From assembly GCA_023417315.1 (NCBI GenBank), contig JAEZFW010000001.1, forward strand, positions 1 through 64,000: DNA of 64,000 bases. The letters run 5' to 3'. This DNA comes from Pseudomonadota bacterium (GTDB lineage: Bacteria; Pseudomonadota; Gammaproteobacteria; Steroidobacterales; Steroidobacteraceae). Within the stretch, counting starts at the first letter, position 1, and each line of letters starts with the position of its first letter. The notes under the pieces are model-generated. The model had not been told where the DNA came from, did no database searches, and saw nothing but the letters and a program-made list of their open reading frames with translations. The translations under genes and the position numbers were made by a program. This document shows positions 1-8,623 of this stretch, in pieces.

Positions 1-20
1 TTTCAAGCCCGCCGCCGCTT

Positions 21-202
21 TGGCCAACGGCCAACTCCCTACTGGCAGTCGGCCAGAACGAGAGCGCTCCCCCCTGACCTTTCGAGATGGATTGCCATGG
101 AGCCGTGAACTGCTTCAGGGAGTTAACCGAGCTAAGGAGCTTAAATGGCTACCGACTCACGCTCGCTGGCCAGTTGCCAGTTGTGCCAGTGGCCGGTTGG
201 CC
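21..202. repeat. Intergenic inverted repeat, GGCCA-type arms
   Basis: The left arm (21-56) is made of repeated TGGCC/GGCCAACT words and ends in GGCCAGAAC. The right arm (166-202) carries the complementary words CTGGCCAGTTGCCAG and GGCCGGTTGGCC. About 110 bases lie between the arms. The same arm vocabulary recurs at 23647-23763 and 25216-25333. No gene is evident in 1-456 otherwise; 203-456 is the upstream region of the LysM gene. Confidence 0.7.
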
Positions 203-456
203 TCCGCGGAGCGGGAATGAGAACCACGTCTCGACCTGGAGGCCCGTTCGTGCAATCGCTTGAAATCTGCTGCTAAAGTTGGGTCAGAGTTGAACTTAAT
301 GTAGGCCCCCGGCGCTTGCGCGAAGCGGTTGTGCACCCTCGCGGAAGCCCTCGAATCTCCTGCGCCGCATAACCGGGACCGACCCGGAGTATACGATCCA
401 AGGCGCGCCGATTCGGGCATGGGTTCTCAGGGTCCTGAATGGAGCTTGTTCGGCGC

Positions 457-1590
457 ATGAAGACTGCGACTTCTACGATTCGTTCGGCACTCGTGCTGAG
501 CTTGGCCGCGGGTCTGACGATCGCGGCCGGTACGCTCCCGACAGCCGTATCCGCCCAGGAAGAAGGTCAGCGCACGATCGCGACGGGGAGCAACATCCCG
601 CTTACGGCCGATGCGCCCGACGAGTACGTCGTGAAGACCGGCGATACGCTGTGGGACATCTCCAAAGTGTTCCTGCGCGACCCCTGGTATTGGCCAGAGA
701 TCTGGTACGTGAACCCTCAGGTCCAAAACCCGCACCTCATTTATCCGGGCGATGTCCTCAAGCTCATCTACATCGACGGCCAGCCTCGATTGACGATCGC
801 CGAGCGCGGTGAAGCCGGCAGCGGTGTGAAGCGCCTGTCACCGGAAGTTCGTCGTGAGCCGCTGAGCGAGGCGATCACCGCGATTCCGTACGACATCATC
901 GCGAGCTTCATGGGTCGTCCGACCCTGCTCGACAAGGATCAAGTGCGCAGCGCGCCTTACCTGGTGGCGATGCGCGACGGACACATCATCGGCGGCACGG
1001 GTAACCAGATTTATGCGCGCGGCATCGGTGATGCCGGGGTCGATGAGCGCTTCAGTATCATTCATGTGGAAGAGCCGATCCGCGACCCGGAGACCAACGA
1101 CCTGCTCGGCTACACCGGCATTTATGTAGGTTCGGGCCCGGTCCAGACGGCTGGGGATCCGGCCAAGCTCATGCTGACGGACAGCTCGCGCGAAGCGCTG
1201 CAAGGCGACAAGCTGTTCCCGGAGTCCGTCGACGTGAACATGGACTTCGTGCCGCACGCCCCGTCGGCGCAAGTCGACGCGACCGTGATCGCGGTGCAAA
1301 GCCATACGGTCATCGGTCAGTATCAGGTGGTCGCGCTGAATCGCGGCTCGAGTCATGGGCTCGAGCCGGGAACGATCCTGGCGGTTTCTCAGCGCGGGCC
1401 CGTCGTGCGCGACCGATATGCGAAAGGCGGTCTTGGTGCCGGTGCGCTCGGCCGCGGCAAGAAGGTTGAGCTCCCGAGCGAACGCGTCGGCATCGTCATG
1501 GTGTTCAAGGCGTTCGATCGAATGAGCTACGCGCTCGTCATGGAGACGAGTCACGAAATTCGGCATGGAGACATCGCCAGCAATCCGTGA
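457..1590 (+). CDS. Secreted LysM peptidoglycan-binding protein
   Basis: This encodes a 377-residue exported protein with a signal peptide (about residues 1-34, ending AVSAQ), followed by one LysM module (YVVKTGDTLWDIS, with the WYWPEIW and PGDVLKL segments typical of LysM proteins next to dprA). The remaining 270 residues match no catalytic motif I know. LysM binds the glycan strands of peptidoglycan, so it acts in the periplasm. An ATG 18 bases upstream (439) is in frame; I prefer 457 because it gives a normal signal peptide. The gene precedes dprA-smg-topA, an arrangement common in Gammaproteobacteria, but a tandem-arm inverted repeat separates it from dprA. Confidence 0.85.
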   Translation: MKTATSTIRSALVLSLAAGLTIAAGTLPTAVSAQEEGQRTIATGSNIPLTADAPDEYVVKTGDTLWDISKVFLRDPWYWPEIWYVNPQVQNPHLIYPGDVLKLIYIDGQPRLTIAERGEAGSGVKRLSPEVRREPLSEAITAIPYDIIASFMGRPTLLDKDQVRSAPYLVAMRDGHIIGGTGNQIYARGIGDAGVDERFSIIHVEEPIRDPETNDLLGYTGIYVGSGPVQTAGDPAKLMLTDSSREALQGDKLFPESVDVNMDFVPHAPSAQVDATVIAVQSHTVIGQYQVVALNRGSSHGLEPGTILAVSQRGPVVRDRYAKGGLGAGALGRGKKVELPSERVGIVMVFKAFDRMSYALVMETSHEIRHGDIASNP

Positions 1591-1612
1591 TCGCTCGCGG
1601 AAGCGAGCGTTT

Positions 1613-1720
1613 GAGGCTATAGGCCGTAGGCTGTAGGCTGTAGGCTGTAGCCAGAATGAATCTGGCTGCCGCCTGGAATACAAAGCACCCGAACAGCTCC
1701 TGGCTACAGCCTACAGTCTA
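1613..1720. repeat. Intergenic inverted repeat, GGCTGTA-type arms
   Basis: The left arm holds four near-perfect tandem copies of the heptamer GGCTGTA and ends GTAGCCAGAA. The right arm (1701-1720) reads TGGCTACAGCCTACAGTCTA, the complement. It lies between the LysM gene stop and dprA, whose ribosome site (AAGGA) follows directly. The unit recurs at 8511-8623. Confidence 0.8.
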
Positions 1721-1735
1721 AGAAGGACCCCGCTC

Positions 1736-2860
1736 ATGGATGAGCTTTCTGCCTGGCTGACCCTGGTTCGCGCGCCCGGACTTCACGGCGCGGATCTGCA
1801 AGCGCTGCTGACTCACTACCCCTCCCCCGTATCGATCGTTTCCGCATCCCCAGCCACGCTGCGCGCTTCCGGCGCGAGTACTTCACTGATCGAGTGGCTG
1901 CAAACGAACCGAGAACCCGACCTGGACCGCGATCTGAAGTGGCTCGAGCACGAGAAGCATCAGTTCGTGCCGTGGGGCTCGCCGCTTTATCCGGCGCTGC
2001 TCGCTCAGATTCCGGATGCGCCTGTAGGCCTCTATGTGCGAGGCCATCCTGACGTATTGTCGCTGCCGCAGATCGCGATCGTGGGCTCCCGCAACCCCAC
2101 GCCTGCGGGGCGCGAGAATGCCCATGAGTTCGCGGCGCATCTTGCAACGTGCGGATTTGTGATCACGAGCGGATTTGCGGTCGGCATCGATGCTGCGAGC
2201 CACGAAGGCGCTCTAGCGGCGCGAGGCACAACGCTCGCCGTCTGCGGTACTGGGCTCGATGTCGATTACCCAAAGCAGCACGGCGCGCTCGCGGAATCGA
2301 TTGCCGCCGCGGGCGCGCTCATCAGCGAGTTTCCGATCGGGACTCGGGCCCTGAAGGGTAACTTCCCACGCCGCAACCGGATCATCAGCGGCTTGGCCGT
2401 CGGCACGCTCGTGGTCGAAGCCGCGCCACAGAGCGGCTCGCTGATCACGGCCCGATTGGCCGGCGAGCAAGGGCGCGAGGTTTTTGCCATTCCAGGCTCG
2501 ATTCACAATCCGCTCGCGCGTGGCTGTCACCAGCTGATCCGACAAGGCGCCAAGCTTGTGGAAACAGCGAGCGACATCTTCGCGGAATTACGCGGGATCG
2601 TGGAGGCTATGGCGCCAATTTCACAGAACTTTGCCAACGAGACGAGCGCACCAGAATCGCCGGGCGCGTTGGACAAAGACTATGAAATCCTGTTAGATGC
2701 GCTCGGCTTCGAGCCGGTGAGCGTCGATTCTCTAGTCGCGCGAACCCGGTTCAGAGCCGACGAGGTGGCTTCGATGCTGTTGATTTTAGAGCTCGAGAAC
2801 CGCATCGATTCCTACCCTGGCGGGCTGTACGTCCGTTCGTCCACAAAGAGAGGCTCATAG
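1736..2860 (+). CDS. dprA: DNA-processing protein DprA
   Basis: DprA (Smf) binds incoming single-stranded DNA in natural transformation and loads RecA. The 374-residue protein has the family's Rossmann-like core: GSRNPTPAG (about residues 117-125), SGFAVGID, FPRRNRIISGLA, GSLITARLA and PGSIHNPLARG. The last 60 residues form the winged-helix DML1-like end. An AAGGA box lies 8 bases before the ATG. The stop is 8 bases from smg, so the two are probably co-transcribed. The presence of dprA does not by itself show competence. Confidence 0.96.
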   Translation: MDELSAWLTLVRAPGLHGADLQALLTHYPSPVSIVSASPATLRASGASTSLIEWLQTNREPDLDRDLKWLEHEKHQFVPWGSPLYPALLAQIPDAPVGLYVRGHPDVLSLPQIAIVGSRNPTPAGRENAHEFAAHLATCGFVITSGFAVGIDAASHEGALAARGTTLAVCGTGLDVDYPKQHGALAESIAAAGALISEFPIGTRALKGNFPRRNRIISGLAVGTLVVEAAPQSGSLITARLAGEQGREVFAIPGSIHNPLARGCHQLIRQGAKLVETASDIFAELRGIVEAMAPISQNFANETSAPESPGALDKDYEILLDALGFEPVSVDSLVARTRFRADEVASMLLILELENRIDSYPGGLYVRSSTKRGS

Positions 2861-2867
2861 CAGCGAA

Positions 2868-3347
2868 ATGAAGGAAAGCGTCCTCGATATCCTCATTTAT
2901 CTTTTCGAGAATTATTTCGACGCTGACCTGGAGTCTGCTCCCGAACCGAATAGCGACACGCTCAAGGACGAATTGGAAAGAGCCGGATTTTCCGAACGGG
3001 AGGTCGTGCGTGCGCTCGAATGGCTGGAGCAGCTTTCCGCAGATCCTGAACGCAGGGGCGTCATCCCCTCATCGCGGGCGATGCGCATCTTCGACCCGAG
3101 CGAGCAGGCACGTCTTGATACGGATTGCCGCGGCTACATCCTTTATCTGGAGAGCATCGGCATATTGAACGGCACGCAGCGCGAGCTGGTCATCGATCGA
3201 CTGCTTGCGCTCGATGCGAAGCAGATCGACATCGAGCAAGTGAAGTGGGTGGTGCTCATGGTCCTCTTCAGTCAACCCGGCCAAGAAAGCGCGTACCTAC
3301 GGATGGAGGATTTGGTGTTCGACAACAGGTTGGATGCGGTGCACTGA
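2868..3347 (+). CDS. smg: Smg family protein (DUF494)
   Basis: A 159-residue cytoplasmic acidic protein of the Smg/DUF494 family (MKESVLDILIYLFENY start, QRELVIDRLLALD near the end). The molecular function of Smg is not established; its place between dprA and topA is conserved across Gammaproteobacteria, which supports the call. The gene starts 7 bases after dprA and is followed by a strong terminator-like hairpin that runs into the topA start. Confidence 0.93.
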   Translation: MKESVLDILIYLFENYFDADLESAPEPNSDTLKDELERAGFSEREVVRALEWLEQLSADPERRGVIPSSRAMRIFDPSEQARLDTDCRGYILYLESIGILNGTQRELVIDRLLALDAKQIDIEQVKWVVLMVLFSQPGQESAYLRMEDLVFDNRLDAVH

Positions 3348-3378
3348 GGCTGTCCGAGAAACATCGGGAGAAATGAGC

Positions 3379-3406
3379 ACCGCGGACTGCCGCGGTTTCT
3401 TTTTTT
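3379..3406 (+). terminator. Rho-independent terminator abutting topA start
   Basis: Perfect 7-bp stem ACCGCGG / CCGCGGT with a 4-base loop ACTG, followed by TTTCTTTTTTT. The U-tract ends at 3406 and the topA ATG is at 3407. It should terminate the dprA-smg transcript. Because no Shine-Dalgarno sequence fits between stem and ATG, it may also govern topA expression. Confidence 0.85.
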
Positions 3407-5932
3407 ATGGAGCAGAAGAATCTAGTCATCGTGGAATCGCCTGCAAAGGCGAAGACCATCAAGAAATACCTCGGAAAGAATTTCGAGGTATTGGCCTCCT
3501 ATGGCCATGTGCGCGATCTCGTACCCAAAGAAGGCGCGGTCGATCCCAAGCGCAAGTTCGCGATGCGCTATCAGATTCTCGACAAGAACGAGAAGCACGT
3601 GCAGGCGATCGCACGGGCGCTCAAGAAGTCCGACGCGCTCTATCTTGCGACCGACCCTGACCGCGAAGGCGAAGCGATCTCGTGGCATCTGACGGAGCTT
3701 CTGAAGGAGCTCGGTGTGCTCGATGGCAAAGACGTGCGCCGGGTCGTGTTCTACGAGATCACCAAGAACGCGATTCGCGAAGCGATCGATCAGCCACGCG
3801 ACATCTCGCAGGATCTCGTGAACGCGCAGCAGGCTCGTCGCGCCCTCGACTATCTCGTCGGCTTCAATCTCTCGCCTCTCCTTTGGAAGAAGGCTGGCCT
3901 GCCGGGTGCCTCCGCAGGGCGCGTGCAAAGCCCGGCGCTGCGCATGATTTGCGAGCGCGAAGAAGAGATCGCTCGTTTCCAGCCGCGCGAGTATTGGACG
4001 ATCGATGCCGATACGGAAAAGTCGGGCCAAACGGTTCCGGCGCGGCTCATCGAGTTTCGCGGCGATAAGATCGAACAGTTCTCGGTCACGAATGAAGCCC
4101 AAGCGAACGATGTACGCAGCGCGATCGAGTCTGCCGCAAGGGGACTCGTCACCGTCGTCTCGATCGAACGCAAACAACGCAAGCGCAATCCCGCGCCACC
4201 GTTCACGACCTCGACGCTGCAGCAGGAATCCGCACGTAAGCTCGGCTTCGGCGCGCAACGCACGATGCGTCTTGCGCAACAGCTCTATGAAGGCGTGGAC
4301 TTCGGTGAGGGCGCAGTCGGTTTGATCACCTACATGCGTACCGACTCCGTCAATCTCGCGAACGAGGCGGTCCAAGAGATCCGTGAGGTCATTGGGCGCA
4401 TGTATGGCGCGGAATCGCTCCCCGAAGCACCGCGCGTGTACAAGACGAAGTCGAAGAACGCCCAGGAGGCGCACGAAGCCATTCGCCCGACATCCGCATC
4501 GCTCGCGCCCGAGCGTCTCGACGGCAAGATCGATGCAGACCAGCTCAAGCTCTACAGCTTGATCTGGAAACGCGCGGTCGCAAGCCAGATGGAACCTGCC
4601 GTGTACGACACGGTGGCGGTCGACCTCGTACCGGGCACATCCAAGCAGCGCGATGGCGCAGCGGCAGTGCTGCGTGCGAACGGCTCCACGCTCGTCAAAC
4701 CGGGCTACATCGCCGTGTACAAGGAAGGCATGGACGATGCGAGCGACGATGACAACGATCGCATTCTTCCGCCGCTCGAAGCGGGCGATCAATTGAAACT
4801 GCTCACGATTCGCCCCGAGCAACATTTCACCGAGCCGCCGCCGCGTTACTCGGAAGCGAGCCTGGTCAAGGCGCTCGAGGAGTACGGCATCGGCCGGCCT
4901 TCGACGTACGCGAGCATCATTCAGACATTGATCGGCAAGAAGTATGCGGAGCTCACTAATCGGCGTTTCGTGCCGACCGACCTCGGCAAGATCGTCAACA
5001 AGTTCCTCACGCGCAATTTCGAGCACTACGTCGACTACGGCTTCACCGCCAAGATGGAGGACGACCTCGATGAAATCGCGGACGGTAAGGAAGCTTGGGT
5101 GCCCGTGCTCGATCGCTTCTGGAAAGAATTCAAGCAGCAGGTCGATGTCGTCGATGAATCTGTCACGCGTGAGGACGTCTCCGAAGCGCGCGAGCTAGGA
5201 ATGGATCCGCTGACTGGCAAACCCATTTCCGTCCGCTACGGGAAGTACGGTCCGTTCGTGCAGCTCGGCACGAAGGACGATGAAGAGAAACCCAAGTTCG
5301 CGAGCCTGCGCCCGCATCAGCGGATGGACGCGATCACGCTGGCCGAGGCACTCGAGCTGTTCAAGCTGCCCAAGACGCTTGGCCATACCGAGAGCGGAGA
5401 TGCAATCAAAGTCGCCATAGGCCGCTTTGGTCCTTACATCCAGTACGGCGCCAAGAAGTTTGTCTCGATCAAGACCGACGACCCGTACACGATCGAGTTG
5501 CCACGTGCGCTGGAGCTCATCCGGGAGAAGGAAGAGCTCGATGCGAATCGGATCATTCTGGATTTCCCAGAAGCCGGAATTCAGGTTCTGAATGGCCGTT
5601 ACGGGCCGTACATCACCGATCGCGTGAAGAATGCGAAGATCCCAAAGGATCGCGAGCCTCGCACTCTGACGTTGGATGAATGTCGTGAGCTGATCGCCGC
5701 GGCGCCCGAACGCGGCAAGGGTCGCTTCGGTCGAGGTGCGGTCAAGAAGAGCGCACCGGAAGCCGCCGCTGCTGTCAGCGAGCCTGCCGCGACCGAGAAG
5801 AAGGCCGCCAAGCGTGAGCCGAAGATGAAGGTGGCAGCGAAGAGCGCACCGAAGAAGACGGCCAGCACGACGAAGAAGAAGGCAGCAACGAAGGCGAAGG
5901 CACCGGCAAAGAAAGCCAGCGCGCGGAAGTAG
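3407..5932 (+). CDS. topA: DNA topoisomerase I
   Basis: Type IA topoisomerase (841 residues) that relaxes negative supercoils. The N-terminus LVIVESPAKAKTIKKYLG opens the Toprim domain (acidic TDPDREGEA), and the active-site tyrosine is Y309 in LITYMRTDSVN. The C-terminal part lacks the Cys4 zinc ribbons of the E. coli enzyme and instead has three GRYGPYI-like repeats (RYGKYGPFVQLG, GRFGPYIQYG, GRYGPYITD) and a 70-residue Lys/Ala/Pro tail. The ATG immediately follows a terminator U-tract, so initiation lacks an ordinary ribosome site; the start is nevertheless fixed by the conserved N-terminus. hemF begins 2 bases after the stop. Confidence 0.97.
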   Translation: MEQKNLVIVESPAKAKTIKKYLGKNFEVLASYGHVRDLVPKEGAVDPKRKFAMRYQILDKNEKHVQAIARALKKSDALYLATDPDREGEAISWHLTELLKELGVLDGKDVRRVVFYEITKNAIREAIDQPRDISQDLVNAQQARRALDYLVGFNLSPLLWKKAGLPGASAGRVQSPALRMICEREEEIARFQPREYWTIDADTEKSGQTVPARLIEFRGDKIEQFSVTNEAQANDVRSAIESAARGLVTVVSIERKQRKRNPAPPFTTSTLQQESARKLGFGAQRTMRLAQQLYEGVDFGEGAVGLITYMRTDSVNLANEAVQEIREVIGRMYGAESLPEAPRVYKTKSKNAQEAHEAIRPTSASLAPERLDGKIDADQLKLYSLIWKRAVASQMEPAVYDTVAVDLVPGTSKQRDGAAAVLRANGSTLVKPGYIAVYKEGMDDASDDDNDRILPPLEAGDQLKLLTIRPEQHFTEPPPRYSEASLVKALEEYGIGRPSTYASIIQTLIGKKYAELTNRRFVPTDLGKIVNKFLTRNFEHYVDYGFTAKMEDDLDEIADGKEAWVPVLDRFWKEFKQQVDVVDESVTREDVSEARELGMDPLTGKPISVRYGKYGPFVQLGTKDDEEKPKFASLRPHQRMDAITLAEALELFKLPKTLGHTESGDAIKVAIGRFGPYIQYGAKKFVSIKTDDPYTIELPRALELIREKEELDANRIILDFPEAGIQVLNGRYGPYITDRVKNAKIPKDREPRTLTLDECRELIAAAPERGKGRFGRGAVKKSAPEAAAAVSEPAATEKKAAKREPKMKVAAKSAPKKTASTTKKKAATKAKAPAKKASARK

Positions 5933-5934
5933 TC

Positions 5935-6867
5935 ATGTCGGAGCGCCCGGACACCGATGCAGTGCTCGCGTATTTACGCGAGCTGCAGGATCGGATCTGT
6001 ACGGAATTGGAATCCCTCGACGGCTCGGCGCGCTTCGCACACGATCACTGGCAACGTGAAGAAGGCGGAGGCGGTGAAACTCGCGTGTTGCGCGCCGGTG
6101 CAGCCTTCGAGCAAGCGGGCGTCAACTTCTCTCATGTATCGGGCAGGACGTTACCGGCGAGCGCGACCGCGCAACGACCTGAGCTCGCGAATGCACCGTG
6201 GATCGCAATGGGCGTCTCGCTCGTCATTCATCCATCGAATCCATACGTGCCGACGACGCATGCGAACGTGCGATTCTTCTCGGCAGAAGCGTCGAGCGGG
6301 CCCGTATGGTGGTTTGGCGGCGGCTTCGATCTCACGCCGTACTATCCATACGATGAAGACGTGCTGCATTGGCATCGCACGGCGCACGCAGCGTGCGCGC
6401 CGTTCGGCGAGGACACTTACGCGCAACACAAGAGCTGGTGCGACCGCTACTTCTTCTTGAAGCATCGCAACGAAACTCGCGGTGTGGGCGGCCTCTTCTT
6501 CGATGACCTGAATGCGTGGGGATTCGAACGCTGCTTCGCCTATCAGCGCAGCGTGGGCGATCACTTCTTGCCCGCGTATGTGCCGATCGTGAAGCGTCGC
6601 AAGGACATGCCGTATAGCGAGCGCGAACGTCAGTTCCAACTCTATCGGCGCGGCCGCTACGTGGAGTTCAACCTTGTTTACGACCGCGGCACATCGTTCG
6701 GCCTTCAATCGGGCGGCCGCACTGAATCCATCCTGATGTCCCTGCCACCACTCGTACGCTGGGACTACAACTGGCACCCCGAGCCCGGCTCACCCGAAGC
6801 GAAGCTCTACTCCGATTATCTTCGCCCGCGCGATTGGCTCAGCGAGCTGGATCCGGACATCGCGTAG
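5935..6867 (+). CDS. hemF: Oxygen-dependent coproporphyrinogen III oxidase
   Basis: HemF converts coproporphyrinogen III to protoporphyrinogen IX with O2, in the cytoplasm. The 310-residue length is standard. Family motifs are HPSNPYVPTTHANVRFF, WWFGGGFDLTPYYPY, KHRNETRGVGGLFFDD and the C-terminal SILMSLPPLVRW. It starts 2 bases after topA, so the two are almost certainly co-transcribed. hemB lies 1.8 kb downstream on the same strand. Confidence 0.97.
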   Translation: MSERPDTDAVLAYLRELQDRICTELESLDGSARFAHDHWQREEGGGGETRVLRAGAAFEQAGVNFSHVSGRTLPASATAQRPELANAPWIAMGVSLVIHPSNPYVPTTHANVRFFSAEASSGPVWWFGGGFDLTPYYPYDEDVLHWHRTAHAACAPFGEDTYAQHKSWCDRYFFLKHRNETRGVGGLFFDDLNAWGFERCFAYQRSVGDHFLPAYVPIVKRRKDMPYSERERQFQLYRRGRYVEFNLVYDRGTSFGLQSGGRTESILMSLPPLVRWDYNWHPEPGSPEAKLYSDYLRPRDWLSELDPDIA

Positions 6868-6970
6868 ACGTGCAATTGCCTGCGGCTCGTATGGACGTGT
6901 AGACCTCAGAAGGTCGGCTCCGATTCCTGCGTCCACACGCCTACACGCATCCGACGCCCACACGTCTACT
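6864..6970. repeat. Intergenic inverted repeat, ACGTGTAGAC-type arms
   Basis: The left arm GTAGACGTGCA...GGACGTGTAGACCTCAGAAGG pairs with the right arm CCACACGCCTACACGC...CACACGTCTACTCAGG. It spans the gap between convergent hemF and rlmJ and includes the end of both genes, so it probably folds as a bidirectional terminator-like structure, although it lacks a U-tract. Confidence 0.65.
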
Positions 6971-7802
6971 CAGGCACGAGCCACTCGATTCGCGTTCTAC
7001 CTTTGCCGTCGTTTGAAAACACCTTGTGCAACTCGTCGTGCACAGCTCGCATCTCTTCATCGAGTTGCCACGGCGGGTTGGCGACGATCAGTCCGGAGCC
7101 GTTCAAGCCGAGCGGCGAATCCGCAGGGCGAACGCTCAACTCCAACGTCAACAACTTGCGCAATCCGCTATCTCGCAATCTTGAGTGAAGTTTCGCGGCT
7201 TCGGCGCTTGCCTTGATTGGGTACCAAAGAGCGAACACACCGGTTGGCCAGCGCTGCAATCCAAACGTGAGCGCCTTCACCGCATCGCTGAACTCACGCT
7301 CCGATTCATACGGCGGATCGATCATGATGAGACCGCGGCCCTCGCGAGGCGGCAGATACGTCTTCAGTGCGGCGTAGCCATCGCCGTGCACGACCGACAC
7401 ACCTCGCCTGCTGCGCACGGCTCCTTGTAATGCATACGCCTCTTCCAACTGCTTCTCGATGAATACCGCGCGATCGCCTTCGCGCATGTGTTGTACAGCC
7501 AGTATCGGCGATCCGGGATAGCGCGCGCCGCTGTCTTTCAGGGCTGATGCCACCGCAGCCATATATCGGCGCACCTCATCCGTAGCAGCGGCATGATCGC
7601 GAAGGCGGTGAACCCCATCCCGCCATTCCTCGCTGCGCGTCGCTTCGATGGAATGCAAGTCATACCAACCTCGGCCCGCATGCGTGTCCAAGTACAGCAA
7701 CGGCTTCGGCTTGCGCATCAAGCGCTCGAGCACGGCGAGCAGCACGACGTGCTTGTGCACGTCGGCGAAGTTGCCTGCGTGGAAGGCGTGGCGGTAGTTC
7801 AT
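6966..7802 (-). CDS. rlmJ: 23S rRNA (adenine2030-N6)-methyltransferase
   Basis: RlmJ methylates A2030 of 23S rRNA using S-adenosylmethionine. The 278-residue protein opens with MNYRHAFHAGNFADVHKHVVL, diagnostic of the family, and has the N6-adenine catalytic motif DPPYE (MIDPPYESEREF). It is convergent with hemF and followed upstream by a repeat shared with the tag region. I see no operon partner. Confidence 0.95.
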   Translation of the reverse strand: MNYRHAFHAGNFADVHKHVVLLAVLERLMRKPKPLLYLDTHAGRGWYDLHSIEATRSEEWRDGVHRLRDHAAATDEVRRYMAAVASALKDSGARYPGSPILAVQHMREGDRAVFIEKQLEEAYALQGAVRSRRGVSVVHGDGYAALKTYLPPREGRGLIMIDPPYESEREFSDAVKALTFGLQRWPTGVFALWYPIKASAEAAKLHSRLRDSGLRKLLTLELSVRPADSPLGLNGSGLIVANPPWQLDEEMRAVHDELHKVFSNDGKGRTRIEWLVPE

Positions 7803-7804
7803 TG

Positions 7805-7910
7805 GAAGAAGGAAGTGGTTAGTGGCTAATGGCTAGTCCAGATCGGAGTAGCCCATTCGCCATCGCAAGAACACATTCTGATCTAACCGCTAACCACTAG
7901 CCACTTCTTC
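7805..7910. repeat. Intergenic inverted repeat, GGTTAGTGGCTA arms
   Basis: The left arm GAAGTGGTTAGTGGCTAATGG...AGTCCAGAT pairs with the right arm ATCTAACCGCTAACCACTAGC followed by CACTTCTTC. The right arm overlaps the end of tag: its stop codon and last residues (RRRSG) are encoded inside the repeat. Related GCGGTTA-type elements occur at 22035, 24194 and 35535. Confidence 0.75.
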
Positions 7911-8505
7911 GCCGCCCGAGCGCGGCGCACTGCTTGTGCCTAAAGCAACTCACCAGATGATCGTTCACCATCCCCGTTGCTTGCATGTGCGCGTAGATGA
8001 TCGTGCTGCCGACGAACTTGAAACCGCGCTTCTTCAGATCCTTGCTCAGCACGTCCGATTCGGGACTCGTCGCAGGCACTTCCTTCGTCTCCCGGAAACG
8101 GTTCTGAATCGGCTTGCCAGCCACGAAGCTCCACATGTGATCCGCGAAGCTGCCGTTCTTGTCTCGAAAGTCGAGGAAGGCGCGTGCGTTGCCGATCGCA
8201 GCCTCGATCTTCAGGCGGTTGCGAATGATGCCCGGATTACCCATCAGCTTGGCGATCTCACGTTTGCCGAAGCGCGCGACTTTCTCGGGATCGAAGCCCG
8301 CGAATGCAGCGCGGTATCCTTCGCGCTTGTTCAGGATCGTGGACCACGATAGTCCCGCTTGGGCACCTTCCAGAATCAAGAACTCGAACTGAGTCTGATC
8401 ATCCCACGCAGGGACTCCCCACTCGGTGTCGTGGTAAGTCAAATAGAGGGAGTTGCCCTTGAGGGGCCATGTGCAGCGGGAAAGCTCAGCGCGTTTAGTG
8501 GACAT
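7897..8505 (-). CDS. tag: DNA-3-methyladenine glycosylase I
   Basis: Tag excises 3-methyladenine from alkylated DNA. The 202-residue protein has the family's RCTWPL start, YHDTEWGVP, FEFLILEGAQAGLSW and the zinc-binding C-terminus NDHLVSCFRHKQC. The start at 8505 matches the usual N-terminus; an in-frame upstream start would place translated sequence inside the neighbouring repeat. The last few codons and the stop come from an inverted repeat. Divergent from hemB, with only a repeat between them. Confidence 0.95.
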   Translation of the reverse strand: MSTKRAELSRCTWPLKGNSLYLTYHDTEWGVPAWDDQTQFEFLILEGAQAGLSWSTILNKREGYRAAFAGFDPEKVARFGKREIAKLMGNPGIIRNRLKIEAAIGNARAFLDFRDKNGSFADHMWSFVAGKPIQNRFRETKEVPATSPESDVLSKDLKKRGFKFVGSTIIYAHMQATGMVNDHLVSCFRHKQCAALGRRRSG

Positions 8506-8510
8506 GTTTG

Positions 8511-8623
8511 AGGCTGTAGGCTGTAGGCTGTAGGCTGTAGGCTGTAGCCAGAACGGGCCGCGCATACGCGCGTATTCTGTTCCGATCGAACCTACAGCCT
8601 ACAGCCTATAGCCTACAGTCTAA
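8511..8623. repeat. Intergenic inverted repeat, GGCTGTA-type arms
   Basis: Left arm 8511-8543 has at least four tandem GGCTGTA units ending GTAGCCAGAAC. Right arm 8591-8622 has the complement (CCTACAGCCTACAGCCTA and GCCTACAGTCTA). It fills the whole gap between divergent tag and hemB; the hemB ATG is at 8624. Any promoter or ribosome site for hemB must lie within it. Confidence 0.85.

Noticed and set aside
3334..3660. Plus-strand frame starting upstream of topA
   Set aside because: It is out of frame with topA, overlaps the terminator and has no family resemblance; a shadow of the real gene.
1613..8623. Tandem heptamers resembling a CRISPR array
   Set aside because: Units are adjacent with no spacers, are matched by a complementary arm, and no cas gene is nearby.
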